Origin: Vandiemenella viatica
Taxonomy: Eukaryota > Arthropoda > Insecta > Orthoptera > Morabidae
Assembly: GCA_031002005.1 (NCBI GenBank)
Contig: JARYHS010008074.1
Span: 350,634,932 to 350,698,931 of the forward strand
DNA length: 64,000 nt
Direction of reading: 5' to 3'
The notes under the pieces were generated by a model that was not told where the DNA came from, ran no database searches, and saw only the letters and a list, made by a program, of their open reading frames with translations. Position 1 is the stretch's first letter. Every line of letters begins with the position of its first letter. Positions 53,851 through 64,000 of this stretch are shown piece after piece. The position numbers and the translations under genes were made by a program.

Positions 53851-53854
53851 GTTG

Positions 53855-54986
53855 AGGGAGAGTCCATAAACTATTTGGCTCCATTTCGGCCTCCCGTGAA
53901 CACCTCTGCCTCCTACATAGGCTGAAATGACTTTCACCTCGACTCCCCTCATTCCCCTCCGCCCCGTGTATTGTATATACCTTTTTACCTTATTAAATCC
54001 AGACTATCTATAAAATTAAAAAATTATTGCGTATATAATGAATACAACTGATATTTGCGTTAAGCCTGAATACTTTTCCATAATTCCAATATTCTGAATG
54101 AAATGTTTACATTAGGCACTCCCGCAAATAATCAGTTATTTGAAAAAAAAAAAAAAAAAAACTCTTTCTCAGGTATGTTCAGAGATCATTTTCTTCTTCA
54201 GATGTTACTGAGAACATTCTCCTTTTTTCATTCACCATTTTGCATTAATTGATAAAATAGAGCACTAAAAAAAGTTAAGAACTGCATGTTTTGTTTTATT
54301 TTGTTTCAGTTCTGCGACCTTTTTCTATATTCCAAGGGAATGATTCTTTGATCTGCTTAAAATATTTCTACAGCTCACTAGATAACGAAAACTCTTTGAA
54401 AAAACATTTTAAATAAGCCTCGCAAAGCTTATTGTACAATGCACACACTTTGAAATAACATTTCAGCGAGCACTATAATAGAAGTTGCACTGAAATTCAC
54501 TTGACAGAATAAAATTAAAATTATTTTAGTATGGAGTGGTGAAATTAGACGGGACAATCCTAATAGAAACAGCATTATTTCAAACCATGAAAACAACAGA
54601 ACTGTCACTGCCTTCGAAAATCCGGGACTACTTCTCTTAGTCTAGGTACGGCATGTCTAATGTTTCTCAAATGCACCGTCGCGTGTCGGTTAGTCCAAAT
54701 GCGCCAGCCACGTGCAACCCAGTGTTATTAGTTGAAGTCATATGCATACATAGCACTTTCAGTATGCAGGATATATAAATTACATACGGAGATAATTAAA
54801 TGACAGAAATAAATATACACATGCTGTTGTGCGTTCTGTACCTTATATTAACTGCAACAAATAATATGAATTAAAAGCTCAATGGCTTGCCTCGGACCTG
54901 CCCCCCTCCTCCCCACGAAGCCCAGCATAGCTTTCTACCCAACTCCCATCCCCTAGATGGAGCCAAATAGTTTATGAACGCTCCCT
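53855..54986. mobile_element. TIR element (GAGCGTCCATAAACTAC family), 1.1 kb
   Basis: AGGGAGAGTCCATAAACTAT at the left; complement of the right AGGGAGCGTTCATAAACTAT, matching on to 'ttggctccat' (~29 bp, two or three differences). It shares subterminal pyrimidine-rich tracts and 'taaattacatacggagataa', 'cacatgctgttgtgcgttct' with 35949-36318, but has ~750 bp of extra interior (54010-54760) with no recognised coding. Confidence 0.7.
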
Positions 54987-54989
54987 ATA

Positions 54990-56130
54990 CCTGGAAACCT
55001 GTCACTGATTGTCCATTTGCAGATAGAACATAAAAGGTTCTGAAAGTGCTCCGTTGCCAGGCCGACAAGGAGGCATCAAGCAGGGATTTTTCGTCTAAAC
55101 CTGGTACAAGAGGACAGTTTTCGGAATTACTTCATGCAAGGGCTTGAAAGACATGACGTGCAAGATACGTGGCCGTGCTCCATACTATTGGTAATCTAAT
55201 ATACCAAGTGCAGATTGCAAAGGAGAAGTACTTTCTAGGAAGATCGTCCATAAGAATCAAACTTTACAAGTAGCCAATGTTGTACGGAATTTCTTGACGG
55301 GAGACAGTGAGGATTCTCACCGCCAGCGTAAACCAATCAGAATCCTCACCACTGCGTATCATCGCCCGCACAAATCGTAATAACAACAAACTTAATCCTG
55401 ATCAAACGATATGCATATTTTGGCACTAATGAACATCTTTGCCTATTCAATAGAGCGTGAGTTGAAGAAACTTTAAAAACTCATAGCCAGGGAGCATTAA
55501 GTCTTTATTAAATTATTATTTTGCACCCAGGAATTTGAATATGTAATTTACTTTTTTATTTGTTATTCTTTCTTTCTTTGAATTGCAAAGATAAAGTTTT
55601 TTATGTAAGTCTAAAATATATTTAAGGTAACATTCAGAATATTAAATATTTTGTTTTTAATTACAAAACCATCCAAATACAATTCAAATGATAATAATTA
55701 ATTACAAAAGGGTCATTTCAATGTCACATATAACACAGATACATTTCTTTCATTTTATCCTATAATTTAACTACTATAAAAGCACAGAATAAAGCCCATA
55801 ACTTGTTAACCATGTTTCAATAATGTATTCCATTTCATGCCTCCCTTACACATAAGTGAAAAATTTCCCACTCCTTAAGCCTGAAATCAAAATTTTGCTT
55901 ATATTTGCAGTCATCTCTTCCTTTCATGTTGTACTTATTATTGTTCTTCCGATATGCATGTGAACATCATCGCAAATTTATGCCTTATATGCTACAAGCC
56001 TCATTAAGTATTTAATGGCTGTTAGCCTTACTTGCGATACAGCAATTCTTTTACAAAAGTTTCCATTGTTAATAAATAAACTCTTCTCGGGCTTTTAATC
56101 ATTGACATTTGGTTGAAAATGAGGGCTGTT
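54990..56130. other. No recognised element; one weak coding-like run
   Basis: Between 55030 and 55300 a frame reads VLKVLRCQADKEASSRDFSS, KPGTRGQFSELLHARA and YVAVLHTIGNLIYQVQIAKE with stops. I cannot place it. The rest is AT-rich. Confidence 0.3.
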
Positions 56131-56134
56131 ATGG

Positions 56135-56341
56135 ATGCCTTCGAAACGTCCCACAAGTGTGACATTTTTACGCGGCTGTAAGCACGAGAAGTGTTTATTT
56201 ACATACAACGCCGAGAAAAACTTACATCAGTTTCCATTGTTGTGTGTAACAGAATTTTCAATTAATTATTGGACTAATAACATGAATTATAATAGTTCAA
56301 GTAAAACACTAATTATGTCACGTGTTAAAAATGTTCATTAA
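56135..56341 (+). pseudogene. Possible THAP-like zinc-finger start
   Basis: 68-residue open frame: MPSKRPTSVTFLRGCKHEKC, LFTYNAEKNLHQFPLLCVTE, FSINYWTNNM. A short Met-Pro start, a GCxxxxC and '...FHxFPxD...W' spacing recall THAP domains (as in P-like transposases), but the N-terminal CxxC is missing. Weak; could be chance. Confidence 0.2.
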
Positions 56342-57429
56342 AAAATTGAAAAGGATACAATATATATACCTATAGATTATCTAATATTATAATAAGCAAC
56401 TGTGTCAGCTATGACGTGGTATGTCACTGCATGACGTCACTTTATGACATCGGACAATGATATCACGTTTACGCCATTATTATTGGTAAAGCGCGTTATT
56501 TAATAACATTTCCAAGCATAAATTAACTGACAGAACACTAAATAAAAGTCTGTATTGCATTAAAATTGACACATCACTCATTAGATGCTTATATTTACAT
56601 AATAATTTTTTATATATAGAAGTATTCCTTAAATTCTTTGTCCATAGATATGTAAGATAAAAGCTTTGTATTTCGAGCATCAAGGTAGCGAAAGTTTTGA
56701 TTAGATTGTTACTAAGCATGGATCAGAATTACAACTGACATTTGGCGTTACGGCATAGGGCTAGGGATTGCAATCCAGCAAAGCGGGATCCCGCATCATT
56801 AGACAGTCTGGCGGATCCCGCACAAAATTAAGCGGATCCGCAAAATCCGGCAGATACGCGTGTCAGTCTGCTTGACTCGCTGCCCTACTCGATCTCTATC
56901 CGATGCTTTGCGCTGTTTGCCTGTACCCTTCCAGTTGGCATTTGACTCATGTGAACAAGCGTTTGTTTTTGTCAACCTTCGTCATTCGTAAGTAAATAAA
57001 TACACTTTCACGTATTCATAAAAACTTACGTTTGTTTCGAGTACACATTTCTGTAATTTGAGTTATGTTGCGTATTTAGTACGATTTTCTAACTATATAA
57101 TTATTTTTTAAGAGTCGCACACGTTATCTGAACTACACGGTTACAGCTTTTTATTCACAGTTTCATTATTCCCATTTTCTGTATTTGCAGATAAAGTAAT
57201 TTTGACAATTTCCTTATTTGCGGCTGAAAATTTCATTATTCGTTGATATGAAACTAATGTTATCGTAATTTAACGATCACATACCTATTTATTTAACAGT
57301 TATCAAAAGGAAATTGTATATCTTTTGACATTGTTGTTTTGGCCACTGCATCAATGCGTTTCTTTGACGAAAGCCACCTGCTTACATGTGCCGCTCAGGT
57401 TTTCGATTAATCCCTCTTTTCCTTGCTAA

Positions 57430-58900
57430 CCGACTTCACAAAAGGAGGAGGTTCTCAATTCGTCTGACTTTTTTTTTTTTTTTATGTATCTTCAGCGATA
57501 TCTTCGCCAATTTTGAACCGATTTAAATTAAATTTTTATGGTGGATAGAGTATACCGCGAAAGTGGTCCCATATGAATTTCATTGAGAAAACACCCCTTC
57601 TACCCCTTTACACCCCTTAACTTTTTTACAAACCCACACTTTTTATCCGATTTTGATGGAACTTTGGAAATGTATAGTAAAAATTAAGCAAAAAAATATT
57701 GTCAACTTTTGATTTGAAAAAACCGAACCCCTCTCCCCCTAACCACCCCTTAATTTTTGACAATGTTCTTTATACAAAGCTAAAGTCGACACCATTTAAC
57801 TGATCTCCATTAAAGTTGGCATATAGCCTACATGTAATTTTTCATGGAAAAGGTTTCTGACCCAAAAAAATATAAAAAAAACCCTCTCTCCCTTTACACC
57901 CCTTAATTTTTATACAAACCCACATTTTTTATCCGATTTCAATGGAACTATCGACATGTATAGTCAAAAATAAAGAGAAAAATGCTGTCAACATTAGGTT
58001 TGAAAAAACTGAACCCCTCTCAATCTATCCACCTCTTAATTTTTGCTAATGTTATTTATACAAAACTGTAGTCGACATCATTTAACTGATCTTCATTAAA
58101 GTTGACAGTGTAATATTTCATGGACTAGGTTTCTGACCAAAAAATAAAAAAAGCCACCCCATCTCCCCCTCTACACCCTTTAATTTCATAGAAACCTATA
58201 TTTCATATCTGATTTTGATTGAACTTTGTCAATGTAATGGTCTGCCAACGCTCAACCCCTCTCCCTCCTACCAACCCCTTAATTTTTGTCAATTTTTTTT
58301 TTAATATATAAAAAGCTACAGTCGCCACCGTTTGACCTATTACCATCAAAATTGACGCTTATATGTATTTTTTCCACGAGGAAAGTTTCTGACAAAAAAA
58401 TCAAAAAACCACCCCCACTCCCCATTAAACCGTTTAATTTTTATACAAACCCACAGTTTTTATCCAGTTTAGATAGAACTTAGCAAACTTTTACTGTAAA
58501 TCAAAGAGAAAAATAATGTCAGCTTTTGGTTTGCAAAAACTGAACCCTTTTCCCCGTTACCTCCCCTCGACTTTTGTCAATTTTCTTTTTGAAAAGCTAC
58601 AGTTGATACCATTTGACCGATCTGTATGAAAGTTGGGACATATATGTATTTTTTTTATGGAGAAGATTTCTGACCCAAAAATAGAAAAAACCTACCCTAG
58701 CTCCCCTTTTACATCCTTTAATGTTTGTACAAACCCACATTTTATTCCGATTTCGGTGGAACTTCGCATGTGTATACTTTAAAGCAAATAGAAAAAGAAA
58801 CATACTACTAGCATTACATTGACAAAAACACAAACCCTATTCCCCTTTCTTCCCCTTTAATTACTGTCAATGTTCATTATATAAAGTTACCGTTTCTATC
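57430..58900 (+). repeat. Tandem array, ~285-bp unit, about five copies, inside the hAT element
   Basis: 'acaaacccacactttttatc' and variants recur near 57628, 57917, 58190, 58446 and 58731, each followed by 'cgattttgatggaacttt', then 'aaaagagaaaaat..tgtcaa', 'aacccctctccccct', 'ccttaatttttgtcaatgtt' and 'tacagtcgacaccatttaac'. The spacing varies between ~255 and ~290 bp. Copies are diverged. The (T)n at 59241-59297 lies just downstream. Confidence 0.85.
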
Positions 58901-59238
58901 TGATTTTGAAGGAAGTATGCACATTGCAGAATATATATAAAATGTATGTGTCCTAATGTCTCAACATGTCCTTCATATTTCTACCTGGACCCCGAGCTTT
59001 TATGTTGTGAGAACCAATTAAATATCTGTATTTTCTGTTTGATGCCAGAACGAACAGATGTATTCCAGAGACAGATTTGTGTTTGTGGTATGTATTAATG
59101 TCCAGATGTTACATGTTTCGACTATCGAGCAGCAGCTTAAACAGATGTTATGTTTAAATCGAAACACAGCCTGGATCAGAATGTAAACTAACATTCCTTA
59201 ACACAGCATCCAATTGACTACATTGTAGTTGTAACGAT

Positions 59239-59240
<2 letters not shown>

Positions 59241-59297
<57 letters not shown>
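59241..59297. repeat. Poly-T tract
   Basis: About 55 consecutive T within the hAT interior. Confidence 0.95.
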
Positions 59298-59298
<1 letters not shown>

Positions 59299-59859
59299 CG
59301 TATGCTTTAACATCTGCGCTACCAGGAAGTTCGCAAAATGAGAACTGCTGTGGCATATTTAAATACAAATTAACTATAATACCACTAAAAATTTAAAAAT
59401 AAAATAATTGTTTAAGAAACATTAAAACCGCCTTCAAAAAATGGTACTAAAAATTTTAAAATAACTTTATACCTTGGTTAGAAGAAAGTAAATTTAAATG
59501 GACAATATTTTACATACTGTTATTGGAATTTTTATATTAATAAGTTATTAAAATTAGTTTAGATTAAAAAACAAAAATGTAAAACCTCGACATACACTTA
59601 AGATGCGCTAAAAAGTTTTAATGTCAATTTGCCAATCAAAATATTGTTAACTGTTAATTTTATCACTTAACGTTAAAAATTATTTATTAATTTTATTATT
59701 ATTTAATTTATTAACGTTTTAATTAAATATGTTTTAAATATATGCGTTTAAAAAACTGTTTGTACCAATCCCGCACGGATCCCGCGGGATCTCGCGGGAT
59801 TGAAAACACTGCGGAATTGCAATCCTTACATAGGGCACGAATAATTTAGGGTTTTTTTT

Positions 59860-60900
59860 TTTCAAAATGATTTAAACTGTGTCCTATTATTGAAATTATT
59901 AATTCGTTTGAACGGAAATAGTTGCACACTGATTGCGATCTGTGCATCTTACACTACACTTGAAACAAATATACGCAATATAGTGTAAGTTTATAAAATT
60001 TATTTTAATTTCCTTTGCTTTCACTGTGCAATATTACTGAGCCTATTATTTCAGCAACTGTGTTAGCCATTCAAACGTTTTAATATCGGTCTGAATCACG
60101 GATGACAAAAAAGAAAATGTGTAAAAACCCTTGAAGATTTTTTATCAAATTTAAATCGCTATGCATTATTGCCACTAATACGCGCCACAGTTCATTTATT
60201 AATATGCGTGAGATTGAAGTATTGTTCTTCTGGTGGCAAGTTTAACGTAGTGTGTGGTTAGGTTGAAATGCAAGCTAGACCTGGATGGAAACGGAAACCT
60301 TTTGCTTCATTAAATTTTATTTTATAATAATTCTATTTGATTAAGCAATTGCTTAGACATGAATTGTCAGAAAAGTATGTATTTCGTTCAAGTAGGCATA
60401 TTAATTATCAGGTTATTTTTTTACTGAAATCATTACATGGTTTGAATGAAAAATGTTCCAAATTGATCGCGATATATAAATCCTAAACCACAATTAGATA
60501 TTACGTGGCAAGGCGTAAGTTGTTAAGATTTAATTTTTTGCATCCTTCATTTTATCTGGGGTCATTATTTCAGCCGATCGAAGCTGTCTCAGCCGTTAAA
60601 ATATCGATCTTCATCGCAGGTATTACGAAAGAAAAGTATAAGATTTGGGATCATTTTTATATCGCGATGCATGACATGCGATACAGGGAATGTATTAATT
60701 CGCGCGTGATTGAAGCATTGCTTTTCTAGCAGCAATATTAGTGGAGGTTGTGGTTAGGCTGAGATGCGACTTAGACCAAGTTGACAAATGCAGCTTTTTG
60801 CTACAGCACATGGGATGATAAATTACAATCAACTTTATTTTATAAAATTATATTTAGTAAAGCAACTGCAGAGAAATGAACTACCATAACACTCCGTTAA
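59860..60900 (+). repeat. Two-copy direct repeat, ~510 bp
   Basis: 'cattatttcagc' (60046 and 60565), 'gcgtgagattgaagtattg' versus 'gcgcgtgattgaagcattg' (~60205 and ~60700), 'gtgtggttaggttgaaatgc' versus 'ttgtggttaggctgagatgc' (~60251 and ~60751) and 'attttattttataataatt' versus 'actttattttataaaatta' appear in the same order. The copies are old. The 74-residue frame at 60505 has no motif and no counterpart frame in the first copy. Confidence 0.7.
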
Positions 60901-61010
60901 ACCCATCATTTTTGAAGGGCTTTGGGGCTATTATAATATAAAAGAATGCACATATGTAAACAGAGAAAATTTCAAAATGTTTGAAGTTCCAAATTTTATA
61001 ATATACTAGC

Positions 61011-62312
61011 TGATACCAGCGACTTCGTACGCGTGGATTAAGAATTTCTTTGCCAGAATTCAGTATAGAAAGTTGTTGGTAGCGAAGGATTGGTCCCAAA
61101 CAACACCGAGACGGCAAAATATGACCGGATAGCCATCACTATATCATTCTACCATCGAACCTGTCTCTTGAAGAGAATCAATTTCCAACATATTTAAAAA
61201 CAGAAAAACAAACGAACGTGAGGGGATGTGGGGGGTGGGGGGTGTTAACTAAGGGTAGCTTTATTTCAGCTTGGACTTTTCTTCTTGCTTCAGCATGAGC
61301 ATCCAATTCTTGGGTTCTAATAACTTTAGCTGCTCGTGCTCTGTTAGAGCTACAACTTAGGCCAGTTTACGCCCGCAACGCATGTCAAAAAAGAAGGCAA
61401 AATGAACTGGTGCCAGAAACATTCAAGCAGACACAAAGTAAAAGGACAGAAAAAATCGACATCTATACTAAATAATACGTTTTTTCTCTAAACAATTTAT
61501 TAACAAATTATACACTAACTTAATGCACGAGAAGCATAACTTGAGCAAGCTATGGAACATTACAGACTAAAACACACATCCGTATCTCTATCACCATTTG
61601 ATAAATTCTCAAAATTTCGTGACCACAACTGTTAATCATACCAGATAAAAAGAAAATGTCCTGTGCCCTCCCTACAGATTTTCTTGTCAAATTCCGTCCA
61701 TATCGGTATGGGCAATTAGTTATCAAAACGTAACAAAAGACAGAGACTTACTTCCGCATTAATAGTATATTATTACTGCATGTCACACACACACACTGAT
61801 TGCGAACCACCCCTGAGGGATCAATATAACGTAGAAAAATGTACACCTACAGCATTGCAAACCAACCTACGATTTGCCTCGCATTGCACCCCTAACTTTG
61901 TGATATCTACAGTTTAATATTCAATCTGAATAACCGACGGCCCAGGCGTGACTCTCACGATCAAAAACAATTTTTAAAAATCTTAGCTTCCACGGAGATT
62001 TCAACCGGAGACCACGACCCAAGCATTAGTAAGTAAGCGCTTTAACCACTGAACTACCTGACAGCTAGTCACAAGAACAGTACACAGACCTCCATATCTA
62101 ACGCGTCTGTTTATCGCCGTTCAGTATTTTTTCGAAATTATAAGACAACATGTATTATTTATACAGATAATTTTTCAACCGAATGTAAACAGTATTTTTC
62201 TCCTTGTTTCTAAGGATAAGTGTGCAAAGTTTCATCGAGATCGGATGAAAACTGTGGAATTGTATGAAGAACAACCCAACAAATATACATTCATCTTTGA
62301 GTATATAGACTA
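61011..62312. mobile_element. Insect-wide repeat with TAGCTG...GCGACTTCGTACGCGTGGA start, unclassified
   Basis: Begins 'tatactagctgataccagcg' + 'acttcgtacgcgtgga' and ends 'gcaaagtttcatcgagatcg' + 'gatgaaaact' ... 'gagtatatagactag'. I recall both end phrases from many insect genomes as the two ends of one repeat; its class is disputed in my memory. The inside carries a (CA)n near 61785 and, on the minus strand, RARAAKVIRTQELDAHAEAR (61280-61345), an Arg/Glu/Ala-rich piece that might be transposase-derived. Confidence 0.4.
61988..62066 (-). repeat. tRNA-like sequence (SINE head or tRNA pseudogene)
   Basis: Minus strand: 'ggtagttcagtggttaaagc' (A-box-like TAGTTCAGTGG), 'gcttacttactaatgc' at the anticodon position, then 'ggtctccggttgaaatctcc' (B-box GGTTGAAATCT, cf. 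GGTTCGAATCC). The acceptor ends do not pair well, so not a functional tRNA. It lies inside the repeat 61011-62312. Confidence 0.55.
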
Positions 62313-62319
62313 GGTTACC

Positions 62320-62765
62320 CAACAGACGTTGTCCGGTCCAAATTTCAATAAATTTGTTTGTAATAGTTTCGTGAATGTGTGAAAAAACTAATGAGAATGT
62401 GTAAACAAAGTAAAAATGAGAAAAAACGTATTTCTTGAGTGCTCATTGTATTTATTGATGTTTTTGTCCATGGGTATTCAATTTTAGGAAAAGTACTTTA
62501 AAATCAATGCCAATGGGAAATTTTACATTTGAGATGAAGTCCATCGGCAGTACAGTGCTGAGATGCTGGAAACGTGTGATGTGCCCGAATGGGATAATCT
62601 TGGAACCAAGCAGTTTTGTTCTAAAATATAAGTCACAATTGCACTAAGCCAGAATTCTTTGTTAGCTAAATTATTTATTTTCTTCCATTAAATTTGAAAT
62701 TTCAATTATTCTCAAGGCTTTTAATTACATTTCGAATTCGATAATCTCACCACTAAACCGTTCTT
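62320..62765. other. No recognised feature
   Basis: AT-rich sequence; nothing recognised. Confidence 0.4.
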
Positions 62766-62774
62766 GACTGTGTC

Positions 62775-63900
62775 ATCCTATTATATAAAACGCTAACGTG
62801 GCGTCTGCGTGCGTCGTCTATAGCTGCTACACGTATTGGCTACAGAACGGTCACGTGACAGCCGTCACTCGCCAATCAACTGCCATCATATTTCATTCCT
62901 TCCTTCATGTTGCATTTTGTTTATTTACTACAGTTAGATGCAGAAACTCGTGTAAGGAGAATGGTGTTCGATCTTTATGTTATATTATTTGTATGAGTTA
63001 TACGCCAAAATTCATGTAAGGAGAAGGGATTCAATATTTACGCTATTTTATCTGTGTCAGTTATAAGCCCTAGGTTAAAACATAACCTAAGATTTTTTCG
63101 GCAGACGGTAAGAAACTGTGAAGTGTATTTAAAACTCGGAGAAACGTAATGATGTATTGTTCAAATAAATAACAGTTATCCGTTTTCGAAATTATAGTCT
63201 ACGTGATCTTAAGTAAAATGCATTTATTTATGCAAAATCCTAACCAAATACTCTGATAATCTCACCAGAGTAAGGTATTCGTATAACAAAAGATATCATT
63301 AAAAATGACTAATTCGTTTCTCCTTATAAGCTTTCCCAAAATAAATTCTTACTACCATTATATATGATACCATTAGTTTTTGATACATGTGATAACTATT
63401 AAATATGATTTAATATAAACTTTTAATTAGATTTAAACTGTCAAGGATATGACTATTTACAGTATAAGCCATATGACACTCGGAATACAACAACGATATT
63501 ATTGCCGCAAAATAGCAGTGAGCAGAGATATTAGAAATACGGAGAGCAGGGAAAAAAATTAATGCGAGGCAATTATGTGTCACAAAGTTACAATTAGTAC
63601 GTTCGTTTAAATTTTCATATTGCTTTTTATTTATCTACGACAACCAGATGCAAAAATTCATGTAAGGAGAAGGATATTGTATGTGTACGTTATATTACCT
63701 GTATCAATAATGAGTACAAGGTTAAAACACACGATTTTTTTTTTTTGGCTGGAGATAAGAAACGATGAAGTTTATTAAAAACTCAGAGGAAGTTTACACG
63801 AAATGTACGAATCACGAAATATATCATTCAGATAAATGGAAGTTATCCTTTTTTGATATTATACTTCCCGTCATTTAAAGTAAAATAATCTAAATAAATC
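62775..63900 (+). repeat. Repeat region with 5' 'TATTATATAAAACGC' start and ~670-bp-spaced direct copies
   Basis: 'atccTATTATATAAAACGC' at 62775 looks like the start of a Helitron-type or other AT-rich insect element. From ~62900 'ttgttta..tta..agatgcagaaactcgtgtaaggaga' is repeated at once ('caaaattcatgtaaggagaa', ~66 bp later) and again at ~63640 ('agatgcaaaaattcatgtaa'). The following stretches 'ggttaaaacata...gatttttt', 'agaaac...gaagt...aaaactc' and 'gttatcc.ttt' match between 63070-63200 and 63720-63860. It continues to the window edge. Confidence 0.6.
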
Positions 63901-64000
63901 GCTATTACTGGAGATTGCGATTCTGCCAGGTATTGCTGTGGTAAAATGCAAGAATCCTCTAGAAATATTTTCCGTAGTACATTTAACTGTATTATGCCCG

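Larger units (their letters stand above)
56762..59828. mobile_element. hAT element, 3,067 bp, perfect 8-bp TSD, non-coding interior
   Basis: TAGGGATTGCAATCC at 56762 pairs with the complement of the right end TAAGGATTGCAATTCC. CATAGGGC flanks both sides exactly (56754-56761 and 59829-59836). Subterminal regions are rich in palindromic motifs: gcgggatcccgc, gcggatcccgc and gcggatccgc on the left, gcacggatcccgcgggatct on the right; such repeats are typical transposase-binding sites of hAT. I recognise no transposase inside; instead there is a ~285-bp tandem array and a ~55-bp poly-T. Confidence 0.9.

Noticed and set aside
60505..60729. 74-residue frame (MARRKLLRFNFLHPSFYLGS...)
   Set aside because: Within an old direct duplication, not conserved as a frame in the other copy, no motif.
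61988..62066. Functional tRNA gene
   Set aside because: Acceptor-stem ends do not pair and the B box is degenerate; better seen as SINE head or pseudogene.

Overview
The window is AT-rich, transposon-dense nuclear DNA from an animal, most likely an insect. The SINE head found twice (26015-26250 and 53050-53275) resembles one I remember from orthopteroid insects such as locusts, so a polyneopteran insect is my best guess; that is recall, not a search. I see no intact host gene, no rRNA gene, no CRISPR array and no bacterial-type operon. Nearly everything I can identify is a mobile element, usually decayed and often nested. Most open frames are shadows of repeats or fragments of transposases and reverse transcriptases.

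Layout. 0-2.3 kb: a degenerate ~136-bp tandem repeat, a (TA)n tract and a LINE reverse-transcriptase (RT) piece. 2.4-5.3 kb: a Helitron-like element made of ~180-bp minisatellite units, interrupted by a 1.1-kb hAT element with an 8-bp target-site duplication (TSD). 5.3-13.2 kb: LINE pieces, a mariner fossil, a full-length mariner inserted in a LINE, a foldback element and a ~310-bp tandem array. 13.2-20.3 kb: a second Helitron-like array, a hAT MITE, an RTE-like LINE with a mariner fragment, a broken hAT transposase and a pogo/Tigger-type transposase with a PHD-like tail. 20.3-28.8 kb: LINE ends, a Penelope-like element (PLE) with a GIY-YIG nuclease, a TIR element with hairpin termini, a GC-richer coding-like relic with zinc knuckles, and a nested pair: a palindromic mariner inside a second TIR element. 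28.8-35.8 kb: an RTE-like LINE (minus), then a jockey-type LINE (gag-like ORF1 plus endonuclease/RT) split by another full-length mariner. 36-45.4 kb: more LINE and PLE pieces, an inverted Helitron-like array, a CR1-like LINE with an SGNH/esterase ORF1, and an inverted PLE arrangement. 45.8-47.5 kb: a hAT MITE and a complete Tc1-like element with a defective transposase. 48.8-49.5 kb: a strong heat-shock-type promoter ahead of a small unrecognised ORF. 50-55 kb: a MITE, an RTE endonuclease, a Helitron-like array with a 54-bp perfect palindrome, a LINE 3' end, a SINE and a TIR element. 56.7-59.8 kb: a 3-kb hAT with a perfect 8-bp TSD and a satellite-like interior. 59.8-64 kb: direct duplications, a tRNA-like sequence and a widely distributed insect-type repeat.

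There is no pathway here; the genes do not cooperate. The value of the window is a relative-age record of insertions (mariner into LINE, MITE into hAT, hAT into Helitron-like array, mariner into MITE). The item that fits least well with background decay is the heat-shock promoter at 48.85-49.0 kb, whose six heat-shock units keep exact 5-bp spacing.
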